This document shows positions 1-9,798 of a stretch of DNA of 64,000 nt, one piece after another. Made by a program: the position numbers and the translations under genes. Under the pieces are notes generated by a model. The model was not told the origin of the DNA. It saw only the letters and a program-made list of their open reading frames with translations, and did no database searches. Each line of letters starts with the position of its first letter. Position 1 is the first letter of the stretch. The stretch is from Pseudomonas guariconensis (GTDB taxonomy: Bacteria > Pseudomonadota > Gammaproteobacteria > Pseudomonadales > Pseudomonadaceae), in the NCBI RefSeq assembly GCF_900102675.1, contig NZ_FMYX01000003.1:372001-436000 (forward strand). The letters are read 5' to 3'.

Positions 1-1
1 G

Positions 2-574
2 CTGCTGGTGAACCTCACGGACTATCTGGACACCGGCTTGTTCCTCGACCATCGTCCGATTCGTCTGCGCATCCAGCGCGAGGCGTCGGGCAAGCGCTTC
101 CTCAATCTGTTCTGCTATACCGCGACGGCCACGGTGCACGCCGCCAAGGGCGGGGCCCGCAGCACCACCAGTGTCGATTTGTCCAAGACCTATCTGGACT
201 GGGCGCGTCGCAACCTGGCGCTCAACGGTTTTTCGGACCGCCATCGCCTGGAGCAGGGCGACGTGATGGCCTGGCTGGAAGGCAACCGGGACAGCTACGA
301 CCTGATCTTCATCGACCCGCCGACCTTCTCCAATTCCAAGCGCATGGAAGGGGTGTTCGATGTGCAGCGCGATCATGTGCAGTTGCTGGACTTGGCCATG
401 GCACGCCTGGCGCCAGGCGGGGTGCTGTACTTCTCCAACAACTTCCGCAAATTCCAGCTCGATCCGAGTCTGGTCGAGCGATATGCCGTCGAGGAGATCA
501 GTCATCAGACCCTGGATCCTGATTTCGCGCGCAACAATCGAATCCACCGGGCGTGGCGCATTCAGGCGCGATAA
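2..574 (+). CDS. rlmL: RlmKL C-terminal part (23S rRNA methyltransferase), 5' truncated
   Basis: The window opens inside this gene; the reading frame is open from base 2 to the TAA at 572-574. The 191 visible residues match the RlmK half of the fused RlmKL enzyme, which makes m7G2069 (this half) and m2G2445 in 23S rRNA using S-adenosylmethionine. Visible signatures are the substrate-side [15 protein letters not shown], the SAM-binding segment [17 protein letters not shown] with the acidic residue in SVDLS, and the catalytic-type [11 protein letters not shown]. The apparent GTG at base 8 is internal, not a start. The N-terminal THUMP and RlmL domains lie outside the window. No terminator follows; a 96-bp gap leads to the diguanylate cyclase gene. 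Confidence 0.95.
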   Translation: MLVNLTDYLDTGLFLDHRPIRLRIQREASGKRFLNLFCYTATATVHAAKGGARSTTSVDLSKTYLDWARRNLALNGFSDRHRLEQGDVMAWLEGNRDSYDLIFIDPPTFSNSKRMEGVFDVQRDHVQLLDLAMARLAPGGVLYFSNNFRKFQLDPSLVERYAVEEISHQTLDPDFARNNRIHRAWRIQAR

Positions 575-670
575 GCGGCGTGTATGAGGTTGCGTGGCTA
601 GTGGCCAATAGCTATAACTGACGCGAAGGGCCCGACAATTCGCAGGACGCTGACGTGATGAGATTGCTTT

Positions 671-3064
671 ATGTCGAAGTGTGGCGTTCGTGCGAAGGTG
701 CTCGGCATGTTCCGCGAAGCGCTGCCCGCCTGGGGGGTGGCGTTGGTGGTCCTGGTCGCTGGCGGTCTGTTGACGGCGGCCTTGGCCATTGCCACGCAGA
801 GCTTCTACACGCAGCAACTGCGTCAGCGCTTCGAGCTGTTGGCTAACGAGCGGTACAGTCGCATCGCCGAACGTTTCGACGACCAGGAGCAGCGCTTGGA
901 TGGCCTGCGACGGTTTTTCAGTTATTCCAACGAAATCACCCCGCAGGAGTTTGACGGTTACGCGCGGCCACTGTTGTACCGGACCCAGGCGTATTCCTGG
1001 GCGCCCCGGGTCGATGCTGGACAACGCGCCGATTTCGAGCGACGTGCCAGTGCCTGGCTTGGGCAGGCGTATCAGATCCGTGATCAGGACGCACAGGGTA
1101 TCTGGCATCCTGCGCCCACGCGTGACTATTACTATCCGGTGCTCTATACCCAGGCGGCGTCCCTGCAAGGGCAGCCCTACGGCCTGGACTTGCGTGGACA
1201 GCCCCTTCGCGAGGCCGCCCTTGTTCGGGCTACGTCACCCGGCAGCATGGCGGTCTCTGCGCCGCTGGACATGATCAATGTCGAGCCTACCTATGCCCGT
1301 GGGGTGCTGGTCGTGGCGCCGGTGTTCGCTGATGGTGATCCCGGTGGGTTGCCTTCTGGCTATGTCATGGCGTTGCTGAGCATGCAGCGCTTGGTCGCCG
1401 AAGGGCTGCCGCCTGCCGCGGATGACAACCTGGTGGTGCGCATTATCGATACCTCCGGAGCCAAAGGGCCGGAGGTGCTGTTCGACTCACGCAACACCGT
1501 CGCCCAGGTGCCATTGGCCAGCACCCACCTTTTGCATCTGGCCGATCACCATTATCAGCTCGATATCCGTCCCAGCCGGGCTTTTCTCCAAGCCAACCGC
1601 TCCTCCGCGGTGGTGGTGGTCAGTTTGCTGGGTGGTTTGCTCAGCGTCTTGCTCAGTGCCTTGCTCTACAGCCTGTTCAGCCAGCGTCAGCGTGCCCTGG
1701 CACTGGTCGATCAGCGCACTGGCGAATTGCGGGTCAGCGAGCAGTCCTTGCGCGATACCCACAATCAGCTGCGCAGCGTATTGGACGCCGCGACACAGGT
1801 CGCCATCATCGCCACCAGCCTCAAGGGCCTGGTCAGTACCTTCAATGCCGGTGCCGAGCGCATGCTGGGCTATTCGGCAAGCGAAGCCATTGGTCAGTTG
1901 CGGCTGGAGGATCTGGTCCCCCCTGAGGAACTCAGCCAGCGCGCCCACGCCCTGAGCGTGCGCTATGGACGCGAGATCGGCGGTGGCCAGGCGATGTTTG
2001 CCGAGACCGTGCAGGAAAAAGGGACCGAGGCAGGGGAGTGGACCTTGGTGCGCAAGGATGGCAGCCGCCTGCTGGCCAACATGCTGGTCACTGCGGTACT
2101 GGACGAGCAGGGGTTGTGGGTTGGCTACCTGGCCATCTGCATCGACGTCACCGAACGGCGGCGCGTCCATGAAGCGCTGGCGGCCCGTGATCGGTTGTTG
2201 GAGAAGCTCAGCGCCGAAGTGCCCGGTGGGATCTACCAGTACCGCCTGGATACCGACGGACACTCTTGTTTCCCCTATGCCAGCCAAGGCCTGCACGATA
2301 TCTATGAAGTCGATCTGAAGACGCTGCGTGAGGATGCATCGGCGGTGTTCGAACGCATCCACCCCGATGACCTGGAGCGCGTCCGTCGCTCGGTCCGTTA
2401 TTCGGCCTTGCACCTGACACCCTGGCGTGAGGAGTACCGCGTGATACTGCCTCAGGCGGGCCTGCGCTGGGTGCGCGGGGAAGCTACCCCCGAAATCGGT
2501 GAAGGAGGATGCACCTTGTGGCATGGCTACCAGACGGACATCTCCGACCTCAAGCGGGTGGAGGAAGAGCTTCGGGCGCTTTCGGTCACCGATGCCTTGA
2601 CCGGCATCCATAACCGGCGACATTTCCAGGAACGATTGCAGAACGAGCTGGAGCGTGCACAGCGTGACGGATTGGAGCTGGCGGTGATCATGCTGGATAT
2701 CGATCATTTCAAGCGGATCAATGACCAGTACGGCCATGCGGTGGGCGATCATGTGTTGCGCAGCCTTTGCCAGCGGATCGGCAGTCGCCTGCGGCGTACC
2801 GATGTGTTTTGCCGTTTGGGGGGCGAGGAGTTCATGGTGCTTTGCCCGGGTAGCAATGCCGAGCAGGCACGATCATTGGCATTGGAGCTGTGGCAGGGGG
2901 TTCGCAGTGTTCCGGTCGATGGAGTGGGCCGGGTGACGGCGAGCTTTGGAGTGGCGGGTTGGCGACCGGGGGAGGGAGCTGATGCGTTGCTGTTGCGGGC
3001 TGACGCCGGGGTTTATGCGGCCAAGCAGGCGGGGCGGGATCGGGTTGAGGCGGAGTTGCGCTGA
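671..3064 (+). CDS. Membrane diguanylate cyclase with CHASE, two PAS and GGDEF domains
   Basis: This 797-residue protein should make cyclic di-GMP at the inner membrane. A transmembrane helix near residues 20-42 is followed by a periplasmic CHASE-type sensor (about 80-300), a second helix near 312-335, a short coiled coil, two PAS/PAC regions (about 360-480 and 505-625) and a C-terminal GGDEF domain. The active motif is intact (GGEEF, 717-721). Five residues before it lies RRTD, a canonical RxxD inhibitory site, so product feedback inhibition is expected. There is no EAL domain, so it is a dedicated cyclase. An alternative ATG at 710 has a better AAGGTG ribosome site and would shorten the cytoplasmic leader by 13 residues. 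The signal sensed by CHASE cannot be read from the sequence. Confidence 0.9.
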   Translation: MSKCGVRAKVLGMFREALPAWGVALVVLVAGGLLTAALAIATQSFYTQQLRQRFELLANERYSRIAERFDDQEQRLDGLRRFFSYSNEITPQEFDGYARPLLYRTQAYSWAPRVDAGQRADFERRASAWLGQAYQIRDQDAQGIWHPAPTRDYYYPVLYTQAASLQGQPYGLDLRGQPLREAALVRATSPGSMAVSAPLDMINVEPTYARGVLVVAPVFADGDPGGLPSGYVMALLSMQRLVAEGLPPAADDNLVVRIIDTSGAKGPEVLFDSRNTVAQVPLASTHLLHLADHHYQLDIRPSRAFLQANRSSAVVVVSLLGGLLSVLLSALLYSLFSQRQRALALVDQRTGELRVSEQSLRDTHNQLRSVLDAATQVAIIATSLKGLVSTFNAGAERMLGYSASEAIGQLRLEDLVPPEELSQRAHALSVRYGREIGGGQAMFAETVQEKGTEAGEWTLVRKDGSRLLANMLVTAVLDEQGLWVGYLAICIDVTERRRVHEALAARDRLLEKLSAEVPGGIYQYRLDTDGHSCFPYASQGLHDIYEVDLKTLREDASAVFERIHPDDLERVRRSVRYSALHLTPWREEYRVILPQAGLRWVRGEATPEIGEGGCTLWHGYQTDISDLKRVEEELRALSVTDALTGIHNRRHFQERLQNELERAQRDGLELAVIMLDIDHFKRINDQYGHAVGDHVLRSLCQRIGSRLRRTDVFCRLGGEEFMVLCPGSNAEQARSLALELWQGVRSVPVDGVGRVTASFGVAGWRPGEGADALLLRADAGVYAAKQAGRDRVEAELR

Positions 3065-3075
3065 GGGTGGGATTG

Positions 3076-3124
3076 CCTGTAGGCGCGGCGGTTCGGCGCT
3101 CTGATTTACCCGCGAATTGGCCGG
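3076..3124 (+). repeat. Degenerate REP-like element
   Basis: Just after the cyclase stop the sequence begins CCTGTAGGCGCGG and ends with TTACCCGCGAATTGGCCGG. It resembles the P. putida REP palindrome (the family that reads cctgtaggagcgg...acccgcgaa...ggccgg), but is interrupted and imperfect. It lies in the intergenic space between two convergent genes, the usual place for REPs. Confidence 0.5.
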
Positions 3125-3200
3125 AACAAACAACACATTAATTAGCTTGTTTGCCTTTGGTGCGCTGTAGTTCAGTCGCCGCCGATCGTGACCTCAGGAG

Positions 3201-3307
3201 GCCGGAGGTGGGAGCCAGCGGTTTTGCCTACTTTGCTTGCGAGCAAAGTAGGTCGCCGTAAAGGCGAAAAGCGCCGGTGGCGCCCCACCCAGAATGGATA
3301 CTCACAC
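3201..3307 (+). repeat. Three-hairpin intergenic repeat, copy 1
   Basis: This block recurs at 39498-39607. It contains three back-to-back hairpins: CCTACTTTGC (3227-3236) pairing with GCAAAGTAGG (3243-3252) over a 6-nt loop; TCGCC/GGCGA (3253-3257, 3263-3267); and GGTGG/CCACC (3276-3280, 3285-3289). It sits at the 3' ends of two convergent genes, ending two bases before the PBP4 stop codon. From base 3248 to 3300 it matches the second copy at all but one position. It may act as a transcription or mRNA-end element. An apparent ORF read through it on the minus strand is not considered real. Confidence 0.75.
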
Positions 3308-3309
3308 GA

Positions 3310-4773
3310 TCAAGGCACCCCAGCCGCCGCAGTACTTCCCACCTTCGGCTGCCGGTAAAGATCCAGCAACACCTGATCCAACACCTGCGATGCCCCCCAG
3401 GGCTTGGGATCATTCAGAATCGCCGCCACCGCCCAGGTGTTTCCATTGCTATCCCGGCTGAACCCGGCAATCGCCCGAACGGTGTTCAGGGTGCCGGTCT
3501 TGATGTGCCCTTCACCGGTCATGGCCGTGCGCTTGAGCCGCTTGCGCATGGTGCCATCCATGCCTACCAGCGGCATGGAACTGATGAATTCGGCGGAGTA
3601 GGGGCTCTTCCAAGCTGCCTGCAGCAGCGCCGCCATCTCGCGAGTGCTGACCCGCTCTGCACGGGACAGGCCGGAGCCGTTTTCCATGATCAGGTGCGGC
3701 GCGGTGATGCCTTTTTTCGCCAGCCACTGACGTACCACACGCTGGGCTGCGCGGGCGTCGTCGCCGTCGGCATCCGTGCGGAACTGCGCACCCAGGCTCA
3801 GGAACAGCTGCTGGGCCATGGTGTTGTTGCTGTACTTGTTGATGTCGCGGATCACCTCGACCAAGTCCGGCGAGAATGCCCGTGCCAGCAGGCGTGCACC
3901 TTTGGGCACGTTCTCGATGCGATCGCGGCCCTGAATGCTACCGCCCAGTTCGTTCCAGATCGCTCGCACCGCACCGGCGGCATAGGTCGGATGATCGAGC
4001 AGCGACAGATAGGTCTGTGAGTTGCAGCCTTCGCCAAGCTGGCCACTGACGACTACGCTGACGCCGTCGGCCTGGGTGACCGGGTTGTAACGTACATCAC
4101 CTGCACATTTTCTGGAGGCGACGGCCTTGACCTGGTTGTCGATGCGCACGTTCGCAAGCGGCGGCTCCATGGCCACAGTGACTTTTCCGCCATCGTTGCG
4201 GGCCACGAAGCGCAGGGCCTTCAGGTTGACCAGCAGCGAGTCGGGGCGGACCAGGAACGGCTTGTTCACATCACCGCCGTCGTCATTGAACTGCGGCAGG
4301 TTGGGCTGAACGAAATGGCTGCGATCCAGCACCAGGTCGCCCGTCACCGTGCGCACGCCGTTGGCGCGCAGGTCACGCATCAGCAGCCAGAGCTTTTCCA
4401 TGTTCAGTTTCGGATCGCCACCGCCTTTGAGGTACAGGTTGCCGTTGAGTACGCCGTTGCTCAGGGTGCCATCGGTGTAGAACTCGGTTTTCCACTGGAA
4501 GGTGGGGCCCAGCAGTTCCAGCGCCGCATAGGTGGTCACCAGCTTCATGGTCGAGGCCGGGTTGACCGAGACATCGGCGTTGAACACGGTGGGCGTGCCG
4601 GGACCGTTGAGCGGCAGCATCACCAGGGACAGGGCTGAGTCCTGCAGTTTGTTGGCTTTGAGCGCCTGTTGCACTTTCGGCGGGAGGGTAGTGTTGACAG
4701 GCGCGGCCTGGCCAGGCATGGCGAAGGGCAGGAACAGGCTGGCGAGAATCAGGGGACGGAGCGTTTTGATCAT
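3310..4773 (-). CDS. dacB: D-alanyl-D-alanine carboxypeptidase/endopeptidase (PBP4)
   Basis: A 487-residue periplasmic class C penicillin-binding protein of the S13 family, which trims pentapeptides and cuts cross-links in peptidoglycan. The N-terminus MIKTLRPLILASLFLPFAMP...QA is a signal peptide. All three active-site motifs are present: S74-T-M-K77, SNN (in YSNNTMAQ) and KTG (in HIKTGTLN), with the long insertion typical of PBP4 between the first two. An in-frame extension to 4872 exists, but the signal peptide starts at the ATG at 4773. It is transcribed divergently from yggL, with 187 bp between the starts, and converges on the diguanylate cyclase gene with hairpin repeat copy 1 between them. 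Confidence 0.95.
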   Translation of the reverse strand: MIKTLRPLILASLFLPFAMPGQAAPVNTTLPPKVQQALKANKLQDSALSLVMLPLNGPGTPTVFNADVSVNPASTMKLVTTYAALELLGPTFQWKTEFYTDGTLSNGVLNGNLYLKGGGDPKLNMEKLWLLMRDLRANGVRTVTGDLVLDRSHFVQPNLPQFNDDGGDVNKPFLVRPDSLLVNLKALRFVARNDGGKVTVAMEPPLANVRIDNQVKAVASRKCAGDVRYNPVTQADGVSVVVSGQLGEGCNSQTYLSLLDHPTYAAGAVRAIWNELGGSIQGRDRIENVPKGARLLARAFSPDLVEVIRDINKYSNNTMAQQLFLSLGAQFRTDADGDDARAAQRVVRQWLAKKGITAPHLIMENGSGLSRAERVSTREMAALLQAAWKSPYSAEFISSMPLVGMDGTMRKRLKRTAMTGEGHIKTGTLNTVRAIAGFSRDSNGNTWAVAAILNDPKPWGASQVLDQVLLDLYRQPKVGSTAAAGVP

Positions 4774-4960
4774 GTGCAATTTGAACCCTGCGGACGAGGG
4801 AAAGTGACATTGGGGCTGTACAAGATGATGGCCCCAGGACGAAATATAGTGCGCATTATGCCCCAAGCGCATCCTCCATGGGCCATGTTCGACGGAAAAG
4901 CGCCGCAGCCGCCCGGAAACTGGTAAAGTGCCGCGCGTTAATACTCAAGAGGATAGTTTC

Positions 4961-5308
4961 ATGGCCACCAACCGTTCCCGTCGTCTGCGCAAGAAACTGT
5001 GCGTGGACGAATTCCAGGAGCTGGGTTTCGAACTGAACCTGGAATTCAAGGAAGACCTGTCCGACGAAGCCATCGATGCCTTCCTCGATGCCTTCCTCGC
5101 TGAAGCCATGGATGCCAACGGCCTGGATTACGTCGGTGGTGATGACTTCGGCCTGGTTTGCCTTGCCAAGCGTGGCTCGGTCAGCGAAGAGCAGCGCGCC
5201 ATTGTCGAAGCGTGGCTCAAGGGCCGCAGCGAACTGACCAAAATCGAACTCAGCCCGCTGCTGGACGCTTGGTATCCGGACAAGCCAATCAACACCCAGG
5301 CTTCCTGA
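4961..5308 (+). CDS. yggL: YggL family 50S ribosome-binding protein
   Basis: A 115-residue acidic protein matching the YggL (DUF469) family: a basic start (MATNRSRRLRKKLCVDEFQELGF) followed by the family core around LSDEAIDAFLDAFLAEAMDANGL. Family members associate with the 50S ribosomal subunit; the exact role is still unclear. The ATG at 4961 is preceded by AAGAGGA at proper spacing, so the in-frame extension to 4928 is not needed. It is expressed alone: divergent from dacB and convergent with the sensor kinase gene, with 30 bp between their stops. Confidence 0.92.
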   Translation: MATNRSRRLRKKLCVDEFQELGFELNLEFKEDLSDEAIDAFLDAFLAEAMDANGLDYVGGDDFGLVCLAKRGSVSEEQRAIVEAWLKGRSELTKIELSPLLDAWYPDKPINTQAS

Positions 5309-5316
5309 TCCGCCCC

Positions 5317-5340
5317 GAGCAGCGTATTTACGCGCTGCTC
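5317..5340. terminator. Hairpin between convergent genes, possible shared terminator
   Basis: GAGCAGCG (5317-5324) and CGCTGCTC (5333-5340) form a perfect 8-bp stem with an 8-nt loop, in the 30-bp gap between the yggL stop and the kinase stop. There is no clear T-run on either side, so function as an intrinsic terminator is uncertain. Confidence 0.4.
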
Positions 5341-8300
5341 ATCCAGCCCTGGCCGGGTGTTGCAAATGCCTGGCCAGCGCTTTCTCCGTTCGGCGCATAT
5401 GCCGTGCCAATACCTGCCGTCGCAGTTTCAGCTGTGCCAATGGCAAGGTTTCCTGCTCCAGTGCTTCACACGCCTCCATCAGATCCCTGGCTTCCAGCAT
5501 CCTGGCCGTGCTGAGGATCTTGTGTGCCTGAGCGGCAATGGCCCGTGCATCTTTCGGGTCGATGGCCATCAGCGTGGCCAGGTCTTGTATCAAACTTTCC
5601 AGTAAGGCGTTGAGGAGTCGAGTACGGCTGTCCGGGTCGTCACCAACGATGGCGGACAGGCCCTCAAGGGCGAGACGTTTGCTTGCCCTGCGCCTTGGCG
5701 ACGCATGCCAACTCGGTTCGATGCCTGCCAGGCGCTGATTCAGCGTGTGCAGGCCTATCGGCTTGAGGAGACAGTCGTCCATGCCAACGTCCAGGCAACG
5801 CTGACGGACTTCCGGCTGGGCGTTGGCGGTGAAGCCAAGGATCAGGCAGCGTGGCCAGTCGCGTTGGCGCTCTATCGCGCGGATGGCTTCAGCGACTTGG
5901 TAGCCGTTCATTTGCGGCATGTTGCAGTCGAGAATCACCACATCGAAACCGCCCGCGCGCCATTTTTCCAGCCCTTCACGGCCATCGCTGGCGACGGACA
6001 GGCTCAGCCCCAGGAAACTCAACTGCTGTTCCATCAACAACAGGTTGGCCGGGTGGTCATCGATGACCAGTACGTTCAGCCCGCTGTTCGGTGTCTCCAC
6101 GTCCTGCACCAGTGGGGTGGTCACCGGTGGCGCTTCGACGCGTTGCAGGGGCATTACCAGGGTCACCTGAGTGCCGACGCCAGGCAGGCTCTTGATGCTC
6201 AGCGTCCCTCCCATCATCTCGCTCAGGCTATGACTGATCGCCAATCCCAAACCGGTTCCAGCCCTTGCTCCCTCGCTGTGTGGATTGGCCTGGACGAACG
6301 GGTTGAACAGCTCCTTGAGTGCCTCCTCGTGGATCCCGATGCCGGTGTCGCGGACTTTGAGTTCCAGACACGGGCCATCGCGATCGGTGTCCTCGTTCAC
6401 GAGCAAGTTGATCTGGATCTGGCCTTGGTCGGTGAACTTGATGGCATTGCTGACCAGGTTCGACAGCACCTGCTTGAACCGCAGTGGATCGAGCAGCGCG
6501 TGGCAACGGGCGTTTGGCGCGATGACCACTTGCAAGGCCAGGTCTTTCTGTCGCGCCAGGCCAGCGAATACCCTGGCCACTGACTCGACCAGAACGCTGG
6601 GATCGACCGACTCCGGGGAAAGGCATAAATGGCCGGACTCGATCCTGACGATGTCCAGGATGTCGCCGATGAGCCCGAGCAGGTCTTTTGCCGAATGGTA
6701 GGCGACCTCCAGGGATGGCCGGTCCAGTTGCCCGCGATCCGCCCGGCGCACTGCCAGCTCCAGCATGCCAATGACTGCATTCATAGGCGTGCGGATCTCG
6801 TGGCTAATGGTCGCCAGGAAGGTGCTTTTAGCACGGTTGGCGTCGTCGGCACGTTGTTTGGCCAGGCGCAGCTCCTGGACCAGCTCGCGACGGTCACTGA
6901 TGTCGATCCAGCCACCGATGATCCCCTGGACTTCACCTAGGGAGTCGCGATAGGGCAGGATCCAGTGGTAGATGGTCAGCTCCCGTCCTCCCATGCGCAG
7001 TGGACGGTCCAGGATCAAGGGGGTGCCGGCGGCCATGACTTGCTCGTAGTCGGCCTCCATCTGTTGGGTATATTCCCGATCAGCACCCGGGCTTTCATCC
7101 AGTCGCTTGCCCATGACCTCGTCGGTTTGGGCATCGACAGCCTGCAAGTAGCTGTCATTACAGCTTTGCAGCCGCCCTTCACGATCCCGCACATACATCG
7201 GATGAGGGGTGCCGTTGAGCAAGGCTCGCATGAACTCAAGCTGGTCGTTGAGTGCCCGCTCGGCGCATTTGCGTTGCCTGATCTGCCACCGTAGGTGCGC
7301 GTTCCAGATCAGTGCCAAAAGCAACAGCAAGCCGACTGCCAGCAAGAACTTCAGCGCCAGGCGACGAAACTCCCGCCAATACACGTCGTCATGCAGCCGA
7401 TAGCCTCCCCAGCGATTGTTGATCACGCCAAGCTCCTCCGGCGAGATGCTTTGCAAGGCTTTGTCCAAAATCGACGCCAGCGCATGGGCCTGGCTGTTGG
7501 TAGCCATCGCGACCGTGGCCGGCTCGCTGCCGATCGTACTGCGAATGACCAAGTCCGGGTTTCCGGCCAGGGCATGGTTGGCGTCGATCAGGGTAGTGAT
7601 GGCCGCATCGACTTCACCACTGCTTAGCAGCGCAATGGAAAAGAATGGGCTGTCGGTCTCGATCTTGCTGATTTTCGGGTAACGGGCCGAGAGCAAGCCG
7701 GCCATGATGCTGTCGCGGGTGATCGCGACCTGCCGGTTCTGCAGGTGCTCCAGAGACGCCGCCTGGTCACTGCCTGCGCGGGTGACCAGAACATAGGTGC
7801 TTTCCAGGTACGGCCGGCTGATATGCAGGGCGCCATCGTGCTTTTCGTCGCTGGAAATGGCGGCGATGACATCGGCCCGGCCGTCCTTGAGTCGGGCCAG
7901 CATGTCCCGGATGCCGCTGGCCCGCTCGATCTCGAAGCGCAGACCCGTGCGCAGCCGGATCAGGTCCAGCAGATCGGCGGCGATACCGCGAAAGTTGCCG
8001 TTGCTGTCGAAGTAGGAAACCGGAGCGGCGGTCTCGTTGATCGCCACGCGCATCACCGGATGTTCCCGCAGCCATTGCTCTTCGCCGGCCGAGAGCTGAA
8101 GCTTGCGATCAGTCAGCAGATAATCGCTTCCCGCCCCCCAACGCTTGAAGATGCTGGCGGCCATGATGGGTGTCTGGCTCTCCAGGGTCGCATCGATCAC
8201 CTCCTTGAGAATGGTGTCCTGGCGGCGCAGGGCGAAACTAAAGCCAATGGCCTCGTGCTTGCCGAAGCTCGCCATGCGCAAAGGCGGGAGATGGCCGCGA

Positions 8301-8959
8301 TTGAGTTGGTAATGGGTCGAAATGGTATCGCCAATGAACACGTCGGCCTGGCCGAAAGCGACAGCATTCAGCGCCAATGTGGAGGAGCGAAATGCCAGCA
8401 GTTCGGCCTTCGGATAGGCACTGAGTACTTCTTTGGGCGAGAGATAGTGATAGAGCATGCTCAGGCGCAGCCCTTTGAGTTCGTCATCCAGTACGCGGCG
8501 CTCATGTTCTCGCGTCACCAGCACTGGCTGGTCGATCGCATAAGGACGAGAGAGCGCAAGGCCTGCGACGGCTTCATAACCATTGGCGCTGCCAAGCAAG
8601 TCGATCCGGCCATGCTTGAGCGCTTCGATCGCTGACTGGCGGCTGTCGAAGCCCAGCACGCGGACCTTCAATCCCAACGCAATGCCGATCAGGCCAGCGT
8701 ATTCAGCGGTGAGCCCCTGGTAGTCGCGCCCGCCTGTGGTGATATCGAAAGGTGGGTAGTCCGGGAAGGATGTACCGATCACCAACTCTTGTTTTTCAGC
8801 GAGCCATTGGCGCTGGGTCGGTGTCAGCATTGGCAGAACCGGCTTTAGCGACGAGCGCGTCAGGAGGTTAAGTGCTTTGGGCCTGTTTTGGTGGGCGTGC
8901 GCTGGATGGCAAGCCAGCGCAAGGGCAACGATAAACAGGCAGGTTAGGTACCGCCCCAT
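5339..8959 (-). CDS. BvgS/EvgS-like hybrid sensor histidine kinase
   Basis: A 1206-residue phosphorelay kinase. Order: signal peptide (to about residue 25), two tandem periplasmic substrate-binding (SBP_bac_3) domains at about 50-270 and 285-505, a transmembrane helix near 530-550, a PAS domain (580-690), HisKA with H720 (SHEIRTPMN), an ATPase domain with an N box and G boxes (DTGIGI, GTGLGL), a receiver with D1011 (VILDCNMPQMNG), and an HPt domain with H1146 (AQAHKILS). All four relay residues are present. The ATG at 8959 has GAGGTG eight bases upstream; a TTG at 8971 is less likely. It follows its response regulator by 8 bp and is probably co-transcribed. The domain order matches BvgS, EvgS and RocS. 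The ligand is unknown, though such domains often bind amino acids or carboxylates. Confidence 0.93.
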   Translation of the reverse strand: MGRYLTCLFIVALALACHPAHAHQNRPKALNLLTRSSLKPVLPMLTPTQRQWLAEKQELVIGTSFPDYPPFDITTGGRDYQGLTAEYAGLIGIALGLKVRVLGFDSRQSAIEALKHGRIDLLGSANGYEAVAGLALSRPYAIDQPVLVTREHERRVLDDELKGLRLSMLYHYLSPKEVLSAYPKAELLAFRSSTLALNAVAFGQADVFIGDTISTHYQLNRGHLPPLRMASFGKHEAIGFSFALRRQDTILKEVIDATLESQTPIMAASIFKRWGAGSDYLLTDRKLQLSAGEEQWLREHPVMRVAINETAAPVSYFDSNGNFRGIAADLLDLIRLRTGLRFEIERASGIRDMLARLKDGRADVIAAISSDEKHDGALHISRPYLESTYVLVTRAGSDQAASLEHLQNRQVAITRDSIMAGLLSARYPKISKIETDSPFFSIALLSSGEVDAAITTLIDANHALAGNPDLVIRSTIGSEPATVAMATNSQAHALASILDKALQSISPEELGVINNRWGGYRLHDDVYWREFRRLALKFLLAVGLLLLLALIWNAHLRWQIRQRKCAERALNDQLEFMRALLNGTPHPMYVRDREGRLQSCNDSYLQAVDAQTDEVMGKRLDESPGADREYTQQMEADYEQVMAAGTPLILDRPLRMGGRELTIYHWILPYRDSLGEVQGIIGGWIDISDRRELVQELRLAKQRADDANRAKSTFLATISHEIRTPMNAVIGMLELAVRRADRGQLDRPSLEVAYHSAKDLLGLIGDILDIVRIESGHLCLSPESVDPSVLVESVARVFAGLARQKDLALQVVIAPNARCHALLDPLRFKQVLSNLVSNAIKFTDQGQIQINLLVNEDTDRDGPCLELKVRDTGIGIHEEALKELFNPFVQANPHSEGARAGTGLGLAISHSLSEMMGGTLSIKSLPGVGTQVTLVMPLQRVEAPPVTTPLVQDVETPNSGLNVLVIDDHPANLLLMEQQLSFLGLSLSVASDGREGLEKWRAGGFDVVILDCNMPQMNGYQVAEAIRAIERQRDWPRCLILGFTANAQPEVRQRCLDVGMDDCLLKPIGLHTLNQRLAGIEPSWHASPRRRASKRLALEGLSAIVGDDPDSRTRLLNALLESLIQDLATLMAIDPKDARAIAAQAHKILSTARMLEARDLMEACEALEQETLPLAQLKLRRQVLARHMRRTEKALARHLQHPARAG

Positions 8960-8967
8960 GTCGCACC

Positions 8968-9588
8968 TCAAACCAGCGCGTTGCGTTTGGCGACATCAAT
9001 CAGGTCGACCAGCGTCTGGACCTGAAGTTTTTGCATCAAGCGCTTTTTGTAGGTGCTGACGGTTTTGTTACTCAGAAACATGCCCTTCGCAATTTCCTTA
9101 TTGCTCTTTCCTTGGGCGAAAAGTTGCAAAACCATAAGTTCTCTGTCGTTAACGTGTCGGAAAAGTCGTATCTCGTGGTCTGGAATAATCTGGCTGGTGT
9201 TAACCGCTTGGCTGGGGAAATAGTTGTAACCGGAGAGCACGGCTTTTATTGCACTAAGCAGTTCGCTCAGGTCCTCTTGTTTGCCGACATATCCGGCGGC
9301 TCCCGATTGCATGCAACGCACCGCGAAAAGGGCGGGGCATTGTGCTGTCAGTACCAGCACTTTCAAGGGCAAGGCCATGCTCTGGAAGCGGGACAGGATT
9401 TCGAGGCCATCGAGCTTGGGAATGGCAATGTCGAGGATCACCAAGTCGGGACGTGTCTCTCGGACCATCTGCATGGCATGGACGCCATTGTCCGACTCAC
9501 CGACGACCTTGTAATTCTGGTTTTCCAGCAACATGCGAACCGCCATGCGGATAACGGGATGATCATCGACAATATATACAGAGTGCAT
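8968..9588 (-). CDS. NarL/LuxR-family response regulator (BvgA/EvgA-like), partner of the hybrid kinase
   Basis: A 206-residue two-domain regulator. The receiver has the acidic pair in YIVDDHP and the phosphoacceptor in LVILDIAIPK (D53 counted from the ATG at 9588). The C-terminal LuxR-type helix-turn-helix is clear (LFAQGKSNKEIAKGMFLSNKTV). The ATG at 9588 is preceded by GGAAG; a TTG at 9594 is an alternative. It lies immediately upstream of the kinase gene on the same strand, so it should receive phosphate from that kinase's HPt domain and control genes that cannot be identified from this window. The 272 bp upstream are unusually AT-rich for this region and probably hold its promoter. Confidence 0.92.
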   Translation of the reverse strand: MHSVYIVDDHPVIRMAVRMLLENQNYKVVGESDNGVHAMQMVRETRPDLVILDIAIPKLDGLEILSRFQSMALPLKVLVLTAQCPALFAVRCMQSGAAGYVGKQEDLSELLSAIKAVLSGYNYFPSQAVNTSQIIPDHEIRLFRHVNDRELMVLQLFAQGKSNKEIAKGMFLSNKTVSTYKKRLMQKLQVQTLVDLIDVAKRNALV

Positions 9589-9798
9589 ATTCAACTTCCA
9601 TGCGGCGGGTGTCGGAAATAATGCGCACCTTAGCTCAGTTGGAAGTCGTCGGACATGCGAGGAGCTGCCACGACTCGCATATGGGAAAATGCCTACAGTA
9701 AAAAGCTACGCGCGCTACGAATTGAGCGTGTTGACGTCACCAAAGGCACCTGGTTTAGTAACTTTTTATTTTTAGATATTGATAAGTGTTTAATTCTG

